A stretch of DNA of 64,000 nucleotides, from positions 62,001 through 126,000 of the forward strand of contig JAGCPB010000020.1 of NCBI GenBank assembly GCA_017642425.1. The letters are read 5' to 3'. This stretch comes from Bacteroidaceae bacterium. Its GTDB lineage: Bacteria; Bacteroidota; Bacteroidia; Bacteroidales; Bacteroidaceae. A model generated the notes under the pieces. That model made no database searches. It was given only the letters and a program-made list of their open reading frames with translations, and had not been told where the DNA came from. Made by a program: the position numbers and the translations under genes. Of this stretch, positions 16,482-25,618 are shown in pieces. Every line of letters starts with the position of its first letter. Within the stretch, counting starts at the first letter, position 1.

Positions 16482-18169
16482 ACAGATATAAAGATACCCC
16501 TGAACTTGAAGCCCGCATGCATTCTCCGCTTATGGAGCGCATTGTGGAGCTTAAGGAGATTTTTTACGCCGAGGCCGGCATATATGACTATGCTCCGCAG
16601 AACTTTGAGGATGCAATGGACAACTACGACCGTGTGCTGGAACTTACCGGCAGCGTGTGCGATGATGTAATTGCTCCCAATGCCGAGGCTGTGGACCGCG
16701 AAGGCTCACATTGCAGCGGTGGCCGCGTACAGTACTCCCAAGGTACTGCACAGAATCTTAAGGTTATGCATCAGGCCGGTCTGTCAGGATTCGGACTTCC
16801 GCGTCAGTATGGCGGTCTGAATATGCCTGTAACCGTGTTTAGTGCAGTTAGCGAGATGCTGTCACGTGCCGATGCATCGTTCCAGAACGTATGGGGTCTG
16901 CAGTCTTGTGCCGATACCATAAACGAGTTCGGAAGCGCAGAGCAGAAGGAGAAATATCTTAAGATGGCCAGTGAGGGTGCCACCATGTCTATGGACCTGA
17001 CCGAGCCCGATGCAGGCAGTGACCTGCAGAGCGTGATGCTCAAGGCAACCGAGGATGTGGAGAACGGATGCTGGCGCCTGAACGGTGTGAAGCGTTTCAT
17101 CACCAACGGTGACAGTGATATCCATCTGGTACTGGCCCGCAGCGAAGAGGGTACAACTGATGGTCGCGGCCTTTCACTCTTTATCTATGACAAGCGTAAC
17201 GGCGGCGTGAACGTTCGCCGTATTGAGGATAAGATGGGTATCCACGGATCTCCCACATGCGAGCTGGTATTCAATAACGCCAAGGCAGAGCTTTGCGGTG
17301 ACCGCCGTTTAGGACTCATCAAGTATGTGATGGCCCTTATGAACGGTGCACGCTTAGGTATAGCCACACAGAGCGTGGGTATTCAGGATGCTGCCTGGCG
17401 TGAGGCTACAGCGTATGCTGCAGAGCGCCGTCAGTTTGGCCGTAATATAAACAACTTCCCGGCAGTATATCAGATGCTGGCCGTGATGAAGGCCAAGATT
17501 GAGGCATCACGTTCACTGCTTTACGAGACCTCACGTTACGTGGATATCTACAAGTCACTGGATGCAATCGCAAAGGTGCGCACTCTCACTCCCGAGGAGC
17601 GCCAGGAGAGCAAGCGTTACAGCCGTCTGGCCGATGCGCTCACTCCCATATCAAAGGGTATGACAAGTGAGTTTGCTAACCAGAACACTTATGACAGCAT
17701 ACAGATTCACGGAGGTTCAGGCTTTATGCGTGACTATGCCTGCGAACGCCTGTACCGCGATGCACGTATCACCTCAATCTATGAGGGTACCACACAGCTT
17801 CAGGTTGTAGCTGCATTGCGTTATGTAACCAGCGGTGTCTATTCACAGTACGTGAAGGATATGCTTGCCACACTGCCTGACTCAGAGAGCAAGGCTGTCA
17901 TCGGCGCAATGGTGGAGAAACTGGATTCCATGACCGCTCATGTGATGGAACTCAAGGAGACGGAACTGACCGATTTCTGCGGACGCCGTCTGATGGAGAG
18001 CGCCGCTTACTGCGTGATGTGCACTCTGCTGCTTCGCGACTCCACCCAGACACCTGACCTGTTTGACAAGTCACTCAAGGTATTTCTGGACTATGCACTC
18101 TCACAGCTGGAAGGTCATTTCTGCGTGGTGATGTCATGGACTCCTGAAAGCATGGAATATTACAAGTAA
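16478..18169 (+). CDS. Acyl-CoA dehydrogenase with C-terminal extension
   Basis: FAD enzyme that introduces a trans double bond next to the thioester of acyl-CoA and reduces ETF. At 563 residues it is longer than the classic 380-residue form and belongs to the group with an added C-terminal helical domain (after about residue 450). Motifs: MSMDLTEPDAGSDLQ near residue 169, RRQFGRNINNFPAVYQML near 311, IQIHGGSGFMRDYACERLYRD near 410, and ITSIYEGTTQLQV near 433, where the Glu of YEGT is the usual catalytic base. It overlaps etfA by 4 bases. Chain length and direction (butyryl-CoA formation versus oxidation) cannot be read. Confidence 0.9.
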   Translation: MNRYKDTPELEARMHSPLMERIVELKEIFYAEAGIYDYAPQNFEDAMDNYDRVLELTGSVCDDVIAPNAEAVDREGSHCSGGRVQYSQGTAQNLKVMHQAGLSGFGLPRQYGGLNMPVTVFSAVSEMLSRADASFQNVWGLQSCADTINEFGSAEQKEKYLKMASEGATMSMDLTEPDAGSDLQSVMLKATEDVENGCWRLNGVKRFITNGDSDIHLVLARSEEGTTDGRGLSLFIYDKRNGGVNVRRIEDKMGIHGSPTCELVFNNAKAELCGDRRLGLIKYVMALMNGARLGIATQSVGIQDAAWREATAYAAERRQFGRNINNFPAVYQMLAVMKAKIEASRSLLYETSRYVDIYKSLDAIAKVRTLTPEERQESKRYSRLADALTPISKGMTSEFANQNTYDSIQIHGGSGFMRDYACERLYRDARITSIYEGTTQLQVVAALRYVTSGVYSQYVKDMLATLPDSESKAVIGAMVEKLDSMTAHVMELKETELTDFCGRRLMESAAYCVMCTLLLRDSTQTPDLFDKSLKVFLDYALSQLEGHFCVVMSWTPESMEYYK

Positions 18170-18198
18170 TCTCTGGAGATAATTCCTTAAATATTGAC

Positions 18199-18206
18199 TA
18201 ATTTTG
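18199..18206 (+). promoter_or_regulatory. -7 box of the MATE transporter gene
   Basis: TAATTTTG stands 24 bases before the TTG start; predicted leader about 21 nt. Confidence 0.4.
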
Positions 18207-18230
18207 TCTCCTGTTCAGAGATAAAAGAGG

Positions 18231-19628
18231 TTGCAAGGAACAAAGAGTGACATACTGAAGAGTGAGGCCCGATACAAGCGTCTCACGGAGACACCGGTTC
18301 CAAGGCTGGTTCTCAGTCTGGCTGTGCCTACCATTATCAGTATGTGCATATCGGCCATCTACAATATTGTAGATTCATGGTTTGTAGGCCACATCAGCAC
18401 CGTTGCCACGGCAGGTGTAGGTGTGGCTTTCGCTTACCAATCACTTATTCAGGCTACAGGCTTTTTCTTTGGACACGGGTCCGGCAACTACATGTCCCGT
18501 GCGCTTGGTGCGCGTGACACCGAGGGTGCAGGCAAGATGGCTGCAACGGGATTCCTGTCGGCATTCCTGATGGGACTGCTGTTCATGGTGCTGGGACTCT
18601 GTTTCATGACACCGCTATCACGGTTGCTGGGAGCTACCCCTGATGTGGTGCCTTACTCAAATGCCTATCTCAAGTGGATTCTGATAGCCACTCCGTTTCT
18701 GGTGTCTCAGATGACCCTGAACAACCAGTTGCGCCTGCAAGGTAATGCCATGCTGGCCATGATTGGAATAGCGGCCGGAGCGGTTCTGAACATTTTCTTT
18801 GACTGGCTGCTTATCAACCATCTGGAAATGGGCGTGCAGGGCGTCTCGCTGGCTACTCTCATAAGCCAGTTCATATCGTGGTGCCTGTTGCTGTGGGCAA
18901 CAACTTTTGAAGGCAACGTACATATACGCCTGCGCAACTTTGCACCCACATTGGACCGTTTCCGTGAGATAGGGGCGGGCGGTCTGCCATCGCTGATGCG
19001 TCAGTCACTTTCCAGTATATCGGCCATTTGCATGAACTGGGCGGCTGCTATCTATGCGCTTGACGGACAGGAGGCATCCACCATAGCCGCTTTTACGGTG
19101 GTGGCGCGTGTCATGCAGACAGCAATGGCTGTGATTCTAGGCGTGGGCCAGGGATTCCAGCCGGTTTGCGGATTCAACTGGGGTGCCAAGCGGTATGGCC
19201 GTGTAAGGGAATCATACTTGTTTACATTAGGCTTGTGTGTGGTGATACTGCTGGTGACTTCCACTCTTGGTTGGATATTCGCCCCGCAGATAATATCGTT
19301 CTTCCGTGATGAGGATCCGGAACTTATAAGAATAGGAACTACCGTTCTGCGCTGGCAGTGCGTGGCGTTCCCGCTGGTGGGCCTGACCACTCCCACAAAC
19401 ATGCTTCTGCAGAACATACGCCGTACCGGAAAAGCTACTCTGCTGGCTATGAGCCGACACGGATTCGCATTCTATCCAACATTGTTCATACTGCCTGCAA
19501 TCTGGGGCTTACAGGGTCTTGAGGCCACCATGGCTACTGCCGATGTGCTCACTTTCGCTCTGGCCCTGCCGTTTGCCATAGGAATGATTAGGGAACTTTC
19601 GGCCCGTGAAAAAGGCCAATTTGCATAA
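18231..19628 (+). CDS. MATE-family efflux transporter
   Basis: Na+ or H+ driven exporter of drugs or metabolites with 12 predicted membrane helices across 465 residues. The N-terminus (RLTETPVPRLVLSLAVPTII, then SAIYNIVDSWFVGHIS) is the typical start of the Bacteroidetes DinF/NorM-like subfamily; GFFFGHGSGNYMSRALGAR near residue 82 and VGQGFQPVCGFNWGAKRYGRV near 305 are characteristic. No in-frame ATG exists before the first conserved helix, so a TTG start at 18231, preceded by AGAGG and a -7 box, is the best choice. Confidence 0.87.
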   Translation: MQGTKSDILKSEARYKRLTETPVPRLVLSLAVPTIISMCISAIYNIVDSWFVGHISTVATAGVGVAFAYQSLIQATGFFFGHGSGNYMSRALGARDTEGAGKMAATGFLSAFLMGLLFMVLGLCFMTPLSRLLGATPDVVPYSNAYLKWILIATPFLVSQMTLNNQLRLQGNAMLAMIGIAAGAVLNIFFDWLLINHLEMGVQGVSLATLISQFISWCLLLWATTFEGNVHIRLRNFAPTLDRFREIGAGGLPSLMRQSLSSISAICMNWAAAIYALDGQEASTIAAFTVVARVMQTAMAVILGVGQGFQPVCGFNWGAKRYGRVRESYLFTLGLCVVILLVTSTLGWIFAPQIISFFRDEDPELIRIGTTVLRWQCVAFPLVGLTTPTNMLLQNIRRTGKATLLAMSRHGFAFYPTLFILPAIWGLQGLEATMATADVLTFALALPFAIGMIRELSAREKGQFA

Positions 19629-19634
19629 AACCCT

Positions 19635-19642
19635 TAACTTTG
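19635..19642 (+). promoter_or_regulatory. -7 box of the M20 deacylase gene, leaderless
   Basis: TAACTTTG ends 4 bases before the ATG at 19647, placing the predicted start of transcription one base before the start codon. It begins 7 bases after the MATE stop codon. Confidence 0.55.
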
Positions 19643-19646
19643 CGTC

Positions 19647-20714
19647 ATGGAACAGTCATTCAGTGACATGCTGGCACTGCTAAAGCAGTTGATTGCCACA
19701 CCGTCAGTTACACGGAGTGAACAGGATGCATCGGCTATTGTCAAGGCTGATATGGTCCGTCATGGCTATATCCCTAAGGAGATAGGTTTGAACCTTCTGC
19801 TCTACGGCCACTCTTATGATCCCGCCAAGCCCACACTGCTCCTGAACAGCCATATGGATACCGTAAAGCCGGTTGCAGGATGGACAAAGGATCCGTTCAC
19901 TCCGGTAGAGGAAGACGGAAAACTGTACGGTTTGGGCAGCAATGATGACGGTGCAGGTTTGGTATCACTGCTATATGCGTTCTATCAGATGGACAGCAAA
20001 CCTCAGCCTTACAATCCGTTGTTCCTGGCTACGGTAGAGGAGGAGGTGAACGGCACCGGTGGTATGAAACTGGCGGTAAATGAGCTTCCTCATATAGATG
20101 TGGCACTGATAGGCGAGCCAACGGGGATGCAGCCTGCGATAGCAGAAAAGGGTCTGATGGTTCTTGACTTTACGGTCCATGGCAAGGCAGGTCATGCTGC
20201 ACGTAATGAGGGAATAAATGCGCTTTACCGTGCTACTGAACTCATTGAGAAGCTGCGCAGTTTCAAGTTTGACAAGATATCGGATCTGCTTGGCCCGGTT
20301 AAGTTTACCATTACAATGATAAATGCCGGGACACAGCACAATGTGATTCCGGACTTGTGTACCTTCACTGCCGATGTCCGTACCAATGAACTTTATTCCA
20401 ACCTTGAAGTCTTTGATATGATAAGCGCAGTGTTGCCTGAGTGGTGTGATGTCAAGGCCCGCTCGTTCAACCTTAACTCATCAAGGATTGATGTGAACCA
20501 TCCTATTATCCGTAGGGCGGTGAGTATGGGGCTTGTTCCCTACGGATCACCAACACTATCGGATCAGGCTGTTATTGATTGCCGGTCTTTCAAGATGGGA
20601 CCCGGTGACTCCGCACGTTCTCATACTGCCGATGAGTACATTGCTATGGATGAACTGGCGCAGGCGGTACCATTATATATGAATTTGCTTGACGGACAGC
20701 ATATTATTGAATAA
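19647..20714 (+). CDS. argE: M20-family deacylase, probably ArgE-type
   Basis: Zinc-dependent amidohydrolase. The 355-residue protein has the M20 metal-site pattern: LLNSHMDTV near residue 71 (His and Asp), GLGSNDDGAGLVSLL near 96 (bridging Asp), ATVEEEVNGTGG near 130 (catalytic Glu pair), GEPTG near 154 (Glu/Asp ligand), and a C-terminal RSHTADEYI with the last His. A dimerisation lid (about 165-265, HGKAGHAARNEG) is present. Length and pattern fit the Bacteroidetes acyl-ornithine deacylase of arginine synthesis, where the acyl group may be succinyl. No other arg gene is nearby, so the substrate remains an inference. Confidence 0.75.
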   Translation: MEQSFSDMLALLKQLIATPSVTRSEQDASAIVKADMVRHGYIPKEIGLNLLLYGHSYDPAKPTLLLNSHMDTVKPVAGWTKDPFTPVEEDGKLYGLGSNDDGAGLVSLLYAFYQMDSKPQPYNPLFLATVEEEVNGTGGMKLAVNELPHIDVALIGEPTGMQPAIAEKGLMVLDFTVHGKAGHAARNEGINALYRATELIEKLRSFKFDKISDLLGPVKFTITMINAGTQHNVIPDLCTFTADVRTNELYSNLEVFDMISAVLPEWCDVKARSFNLNSSRIDVNHPIIRRAVSMGLVPYGSPTLSDQAVIDCRSFKMGPGDSARSHTADEYIAMDELAQAVPLYMNLLDGQHIIE

Positions 20715-20812
20715 TTATTCTGTCCTTTGCAGGAAATGGCCTCTAAAAGTGTTATAAACTGCAAAAATCCTTTAAATACCCCTCAAAAATATACAAAGTA
20801 AAAAATAAAGAA

Positions 20813-20820
20813 TATCTTTG
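20813..20820 (+). promoter_or_regulatory. -7 box of the intergenic small RNA
   Basis: TATCTTTG predicts a transcript start at about 20824, exactly where the closing stem of the RNA would begin. An A-rich tract covers about 20783-20812. Confidence 0.5.
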
Positions 20821-20823
20821 TAC

Positions 20824-20971
20824 CGCGATTGTGAAACAGCATGTCTGTGGAACGATTGCTCTTACAAAAGTAAGATAGTCCTTTTTATAAATATCATTGG
20901 GTATCGTTTGATGTGAATCACGCGCCGCCAAAAAAAGAGAAGAGGTACCGCAAGGTAACTCTTCTTTTTTT
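20824..20971 (+). ncRNA. Probable independent structured small RNA, about 148 nt
   Basis: The 290-bp gap after the M20 gene has a -7 box, a non-coding body and a strong terminator, which together define a transcription unit. CGCG-ATT at 20824-20830 can pair with AAT-(CA)-CGCG at 20916-20924, AAAC (20834-20837) with GTTT (20906-20909), and an apical hairpin TCTTAC-AAAA-GTAAGA spans about 20860-20875. The result is one long, bulged hairpin followed by the terminator stem, a shape reminiscent of 6S RNA, although no sequence signature was verified. No plausible reading frame is present. It could instead be a long leader of the following ATPase gene, but the terminator argues for a separate RNA. 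Confidence 0.55.
20930..20971 (+). terminator. Strong (probably bidirectional) intrinsic terminator
   Basis: AAAAAAAGAGAAGAGGTACC (20930-20949) pairs with GGTAACTCTTC plus seven T (20954-20971) around the tetraloop GCAA. One or two mismatches interrupt a stem of about 18 bp. It ends 33 bases before the ATPase ATG. Confidence 0.8.
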
Positions 20972-21004
20972 ATTACTTTTACGGCAAACATAAAGCCAAT
21001 CATT

Positions 21005-21826
21005 ATGGAAAGCGGATACGCCGACGGCATAAGCCGTATAGAGATCAACTCCCTTTGGGGCAGGAAACACATTGTATGGAACCTACGTCCCGACGTAAAC
21101 ATACTCAGCGGTGTGAACGGTACCGGCAAGAGCACCATCCTGAACAAGACCGTTGCACGTCTGGACTATCTGGCAGGTGAGAGTCAGGATGAAACGGCCG
21201 AGGTACATATTGACTATTATCCTGACGGCTGTTCCAAAATCAAGTATGATGTGATACGCAGCATAGACCGTCCGTTGATGCACAGTAACCTGCTTGAAAA
21301 GATGAGTGACAAGAGTGTGGTTTCTGAACTTGACTGGCAACTCTACAAGTTGCAGCGCCGTTACCTGGACTATCAGGTGAATATAGGCAACCGCACTATT
21401 CAGCTTCTTACATCGGGTGATCCGGATAAGATAAAGGAGGCACAGGAGATTTCAGCTCCCAAGATCAAATTCATGGACTTTATGGATGAACTCTTTGTAG
21501 ATACAGGCAAGAAGATTGTGCGTACCAGCAATGAGATCCTGTTTGACCAGTTCGGTGTAACCCTGCTTCCGTACAATCTTTCATCGGGCGAGAAACAGCT
21601 TCTGGTAATTATGCTTACCACTCTTGTTCAGGACATGACTCCCGGAGTATTGCTCATGGATGAGCCGGAGATTTCTCTCCATATTGAATGGCAGCAGCAG
21701 CTGATACAGCGCGTACGTTCGCTAAATCCCAATGTCCAGATAATAGTGACTACCCATTCTCCGGCTCTGATTATGGACGGCTGGATGGATTCTGTTTTTG
21801 ACGTGGAGGATATTACCGTAAAATGA
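21005..21826 (+). CDS. AAA/ABC-type ATPase partner of a DUF4435 protein (PARIS AriA-like arrangement)
   Basis: A 273-residue ATPase with ABC-like motifs in order: Walker A GVNGTGKST (36-44), signature-like LSSGEKQLL (192-200), Walker B VLLMDEPE (215-222) and switch TTHSPAL (249-255). The N-terminal half before residue 180 has a short coiled, charged insert (about 90-165). It is 13 bases upstream of a DUF4435 gene. AAA plus DUF4435 is the composition of PARIS anti-phage systems (AriA-AriB), where the ATPase cages a Toprim nuclease until triggered. This ATPase is shorter than described AriA proteins and lies among core genes, so it may be a related housekeeping pair. Confidence 0.8.
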   Translation: MESGYADGISRIEINSLWGRKHIVWNLRPDVNILSGVNGTGKSTILNKTVARLDYLAGESQDETAEVHIDYYPDGCSKIKYDVIRSIDRPLMHSNLLEKMSDKSVVSELDWQLYKLQRRYLDYQVNIGNRTIQLLTSGDPDKIKEAQEISAPKIKFMDFMDELFVDTGKKIVRTSNEILFDQFGVTLLPYNLSSGEKQLLVIMLTTLVQDMTPGVLLMDEPEISLHIEWQQQLIQRVRSLNPNVQIIVTTHSPALIMDGWMDSVFDVEDITVK

Positions 21827-21839
21827 TGGTCGTGCCGTC

Positions 21840-22904
21840 ATGAAGAGGCTTACTGACAACATAAACTCCCGTTATCTTGAGGCTGCCGACAGGCTCTTGC
21901 CAAGCAAGCGCAGAGGGCGTATCGTGGCCTTTGTGGAGAGTTATGACGATGTCTCTTTCTGGCGTGTTCTTCTTGATGAGTTTGAGACTCCCGATCATTA
22001 TTTCCAGATAATGCTGCCTAATCGTGGAGGTTTGACCAAGGGTAAGAAATCGGCCCTGCGTTCCTGTATTGAGCACAGGGGACTGGGCAAGAATCTGATT
22101 GCCTGCGTGGACAGTGATTATGACTGGCTGCTTCAGGGTACCACTCAGACGTCGAGAGAGATCATTACAAGCCCATACGTCATACAGACCTATACCTATG
22201 CGATTGAAAACTACCAATGCTGGGCCGGAAGTCTGCATCAGGTATGTGTACAGTGTACATTGAATGACCATAGGCTGATTGATTTCAATGCATTCATGGA
22301 ACTGTACTCAAAAGCTGTATATCCGCTTTTTGTATGGAATGTATGGTTCTACCGCAAGAAACTTCACAACAGTTTCAGCATGCAGGACCTTAACATAGAG
22401 ATAAGGCTCAAGTCTGTTGATGTGCGCCGCCCACAGACGGCAATCATAAACGTGACGGAGAGAGTCAGGCACAAGGTCAGCTGGATGGAAAAACATTATC
22501 CCGATGCTGTCCAGGAGGTTGCTGAACTGCGTAAGGAATTGACAGGGATGGGAGTAAGGGAGGATAACGCATACCTGTTCCTGCAGGGGCATCATCTGGT
22601 GGAGAATGTGATTATGAAGCTTCTTATGCCCGTATGCACAGCCCTGCGGCAGGAGCGCGAGGCCGATATCCGCCGTTATGCCGTACACAACCAGCAGTAT
22701 CGCAATGAAATAAGTGCGTATCAGCACAGTCAGATGGGGCTGGCCGAAGCCATCCGTAAGAATACGCATTATCGTGGCTGTGAACTGTATCAGCACATGC
22801 GTGATGACATGCGTGAGTTCTTATCTATGCTTCCAGAAGGAGGGGGTCAGGATAAGCAGGACACTGAAGACCTCAAGTCGTCCAACCAGCATCAGGAAGG
22901 TTGA
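21840..22904 (+). CDS. DUF4435 protein with Toprim-like catalytic residues (AriB-like)
   Basis: A 354-residue protein beginning with a Toprim-like pattern: FVESYDDVSFW (31-41, with Glu33), LIACVDSDYDW (86-96, with the Asp91-x-Asp93 pair) and TYAIENYQC (119-127, with Glu123). These match the acidic metal site of DUF4435 domains, which in PARIS systems cleave host tRNA. A helical, charged C-terminal half follows (about 190-330). It is cotranscribed with the ATPase gene. The last 28 codons run antisense over the 3' end of trkH, an 84-bp convergent overlap; that C-terminal tail is Gln/Asp/Ser-rich and probably species-specific. Nuclease function is inferred from residues only. Confidence 0.8.
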   Translation: MKRLTDNINSRYLEAADRLLPSKRRGRIVAFVESYDDVSFWRVLLDEFETPDHYFQIMLPNRGGLTKGKKSALRSCIEHRGLGKNLIACVDSDYDWLLQGTTQTSREIITSPYVIQTYTYAIENYQCWAGSLHQVCVQCTLNDHRLIDFNAFMELYSKAVYPLFVWNVWFYRKKLHNSFSMQDLNIEIRLKSVDVRRPQTAIINVTERVRHKVSWMEKHYPDAVQEVAELRKELTGMGVREDNAYLFLQGHHLVENVIMKLLMPVCTALRQEREADIRRYAVHNQQYRNEISAYQHSQMGLAEAIRKNTHYRGCELYQHMRDDMREFLSMLPEGGGQDKQDTEDLKSSNQHQEG

Positions 22905-24284
22905 GAACCATTTGCCTGTTACAGGCATGTCACTCCACGGTATATTGCAGCCGTGGTCACCGATGGTAAGACCTATGTTGCTCAGGCATGAAAGTGATAT
23001 GCCGTATGCTTCGGCTATGTCTATTCCTATGGCCAGGTAGAAAAACCAGCCCCAAAAAACCAACGCAAAGAAGAATATGCTGAATGTAAGCACACTTTGT
23101 CTGGTTGCCGGTGGTATTACTTTGCCACTCACGCGCACAGGCAATACTGCGTTTGGATGCAGTATGCGGTTGAACTCGTTACGCATGGACTTGAACAGGA
23201 TGGCAATACGGATGGATTTCATTCCTCCTGATGTGGAGCCTGCGCAGGCACCGAAATAGAAACCCACCCCCAGCAACATCCATACGAACGGAGGCCACTG
23301 TGTATAATCGGTGGTGGTGAATCCGGTCGTGGTAATTATGGCTGTTACATGGAACAGTGCGTTTCTTATTGAGGCGGAACCGTTGTAAGGTGTTGAAATA
23401 TAGAGGCTGATGGCAACGATTGCCGTAAAAATCAGCGTGATGGAGAGATACCATTTGAATTCCGTATCTTCAAAAAGCTTACCAAGTTTGCCACGGAATG
23501 CCACAAAGAACAGCAATCCGTAGTTGATTCCTGAAAGGAACATGAATATGGTTATTACATACTCTATGCTGTGTGAGTTGTAGAATGCTATGCTGGCATT
23601 CTTTGTAGAGAATCCTCCCGTTGCCGCAGTACACAGGGCATGGTTGACGCTGTCAAACACTCCCATTCCGCAGAATCTCAGGCATACTGCGCAAAGAATG
23701 GTAATAAGCACATAGACTGTGATTATCCAACGTCCGCTGACACTGATCCTGGGGTGTAGTTTGCCGCGTTTGGGGCCGATGGCTTCGGCGGCGAACAGTT
23801 GAACCTCGCCGACCCCGAAAATAGGCAGTACGGCTACCGTGAAGAACACTATTCCCAAACCTCCGATCCATTGTGTAAGACTGCGCCAGAACAGGAGTCC
23901 GTGAGGCATTGCCTCAATATCATCAATTATTGTCGCCCCGGTGGTAGTGAATCCGGATATTGTCTCAAAATAGGCATCGGTAAAGCTTGGTATATAGCCG
24001 CTGATATAGTAGGGCATGGAGCCGAATATGGAGAACAGCACCCAGCTTACGGCTACTACGATATATCCGTCGCGGCGCGTCATGCCCCCCTCTTTATGTC
24101 TGGCGCTTTTGCCTATTATCATCAGAGTCATACCGCAGCATCCTCCTATGAGTGATGCCGTGACAAACCCGAACAGGTCATCCTCGCCATAGAACAGTGA
24201 GAACAAAGAGCACAGCAGCAAAATCCCTGATTCAATCAGAAGCAGGACTCCCAGTATGCGTTGTATGATCTTGATGTGTATCAA
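22821..24284 (-). CDS. trkH: Potassium uptake protein TrkH
   Basis: Membrane pore of the Trk K+ uptake system. The 487-residue protein carries the repeated membrane-pore-membrane units; selectivity-filter-like segments include SGFTTTGATI near residue 112, AATGGFSTKNAS near 225 and SNIGLTIGDHG near 443, and the C-terminus GRLEVFSVLLILTPSFW is characteristic. It is the last gene of the dxs-trkA-trkH operon and overlaps trkA by 4 bases. Its 3' end overlaps the convergent DUF4435 gene by 84 bp. Confidence 0.94.
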   Translation of the reverse strand: MIHIKIIQRILGVLLLIESGILLLCSLFSLFYGEDDLFGFVTASLIGGCCGMTLMIIGKSARHKEGGMTRRDGYIVVAVSWVLFSIFGSMPYYISGYIPSFTDAYFETISGFTTTGATIIDDIEAMPHGLLFWRSLTQWIGGLGIVFFTVAVLPIFGVGEVQLFAAEAIGPKRGKLHPRISVSGRWIITVYVLITILCAVCLRFCGMGVFDSVNHALCTAATGGFSTKNASIAFYNSHSIEYVITIFMFLSGINYGLLFFVAFRGKLGKLFEDTEFKWYLSITLIFTAIVAISLYISTPYNGSASIRNALFHVTAIITTTGFTTTDYTQWPPFVWMLLGVGFYFGACAGSTSGGMKSIRIAILFKSMRNEFNRILHPNAVLPVRVSGKVIPPATRQSVLTFSIFFFALVFWGWFFYLAIGIDIAEAYGISLSCLSNIGLTIGDHGCNIPWSDMPVTGKWFSTFLMLVGRLEVFSVLLILTPSFWKHR

Positions 24285-25618
24285 TTAAAGTACTTCTCTA
24301 TAGTTTTGATCATTCCTTCCAGACAGAACACAACCACATGGTCGCCCGGCAGTATCTGGGTGTTACCGGTTACTATGAGGGCTTCCTTGTTGCGGATAAG
24401 TCCGCCAATGGTCACTCCGCGTGGAAGTGAGATGTCCTTTACCGGATTACGGGTAATCTTTGCGTTCTCCTTGACGTTGAACTCTGCTACATCGGCATTG
24501 GCAAAGGTGAGGCACTTTACATTGGTGACATCAGCATCAAGCATCATCTGGTAGATGTGGCTGGCAGCAATCTTCTTCTTGTTAATGACTGTTCCTATAT
24601 CCAGTTTCTCTGCCATGTTGATGTAGTCTATGTTCTCAACCTCGGCTATGGTCTTGGTCACTCCGAAACGTTTTGCGGCCAGACAGGCCAGGATGTTGGT
24701 CTCGGAATTGTCTGTCAATGCCACGAATGCTTCGGTATGCTGGATGCCCTCGCTCATAAGCAGGCTTGGGTCACGGCCGTCGCCGTTTATTATCATAACC
24801 TTGCCGTCAACCTTCTCGGTAAGGGCGTTGCATTTTGCCAGATCGCTCTCAATTATCTTGAGATTCATGTAGTCGGGCATAAGCTGTGCGGTACGTACTG
24901 CAATACGGCTGCCGCCCATGATTATCACGTCGCGTACATCCGGCAGTTCCTCCTTGCCGGCAATACGGCGTATATGGGGGATATGCTTTTTCATGGTCAT
25001 GAAATAGACCAGATCGCCCGCCTGCATGGTGTCGGCTCCGCTCGGTATTATGGTAACTCCTTCACGCAGTATCGCCACTATGTGATAGGGTAGCTCCTTG
25101 CCAAGCTCAGCCAGAGGCTTGTTCAGGATCTGTGCGTTGTCGCGCAGCTTGATACCCATCATGACCAGCGCACCTCCGGCAAATTCCCACCATTGGCGTA
25201 TCCAGCTCAGTTTCATTCCGTCTACAATGTCCCTGGCGGCCAGAAGTTCGGGGTAGATGAGTGAATCAACTCCAATGCCGGTAAAGAACTCCTTGTTCTT
25301 GGGTTGCAGATACTCGTAGTTGTTAATGCGTGCTACGGTTTTCTTGGCTCCCAGACTGTGAGCCAGTTGTGCTGAGATCAGGTTGCGGCTTTCATCGGTG
25401 GTGACAGCTACGAACAGGTCGGCGCTACCGGCACCGGCTTCTTTCAGTCCGTGGAACGATACCGGCGATTCCTGGATTGTAAGCAGGTCAAAACTGGAAT
25501 CCAGACGGCTCAGTTTTTCCTCGCTCTCGTCAATTAGAACTATATCCTGGTTTTCACCTGCCAGCAGTTTGGCCAGATGGATTCCAACATTTCCTGCTCC
25601 TGCAATTACGATTTTCAT
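24281..25618 (-). CDS. trkA: Trk system regulatory subunit TrkA
   Basis: Cytoplasmic NAD-binding gating subunit of TrkH. The 445-residue protein has two RCK_N/RCK_C repeats: the first Rossmann loop [19 protein letters not shown] at residue 1 with [10 protein letters not shown], and the second [17 protein letters not shown] near 233 with [12 protein letters not shown] near 284. Each is followed by a C-terminal RCK_C module (about 140-215 and 370-445). It overlaps dxs upstream and trkH downstream by 4 bases each, so the three genes are translationally coupled. Confidence 0.94.
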   Translation of the reverse strand: MKIVIAGAGNVGIHLAKLLAGENQDIVLIDESEEKLSRLDSSFDLLTIQESPVSFHGLKEAGAGSADLFVAVTTDESRNLISAQLAHSLGAKKTVARINNYEYLQPKNKEFFTGIGVDSLIYPELLAARDIVDGMKLSWIRQWWEFAGGALVMMGIKLRDNAQILNKPLAELGKELPYHIVAILREGVTIIPSGADTMQAGDLVYFMTMKKHIPHIRRIAGKEELPDVRDVIIMGGSRIAVRTAQLMPDYMNLKIIESDLAKCNALTEKVDGKVMIINGDGRDPSLLMSEGIQHTEAFVALTDNSETNILACLAAKRFGVTKTIAEVENIDYINMAEKLDIGTVINKKKIAASHIYQMMLDADVTNVKCLTFANADVAEFNVKENAKITRNPVKDISLPRGVTIGGLIRNKEALIVTGNTQILPGDHVVVFCLEGMIKTIEKYFN

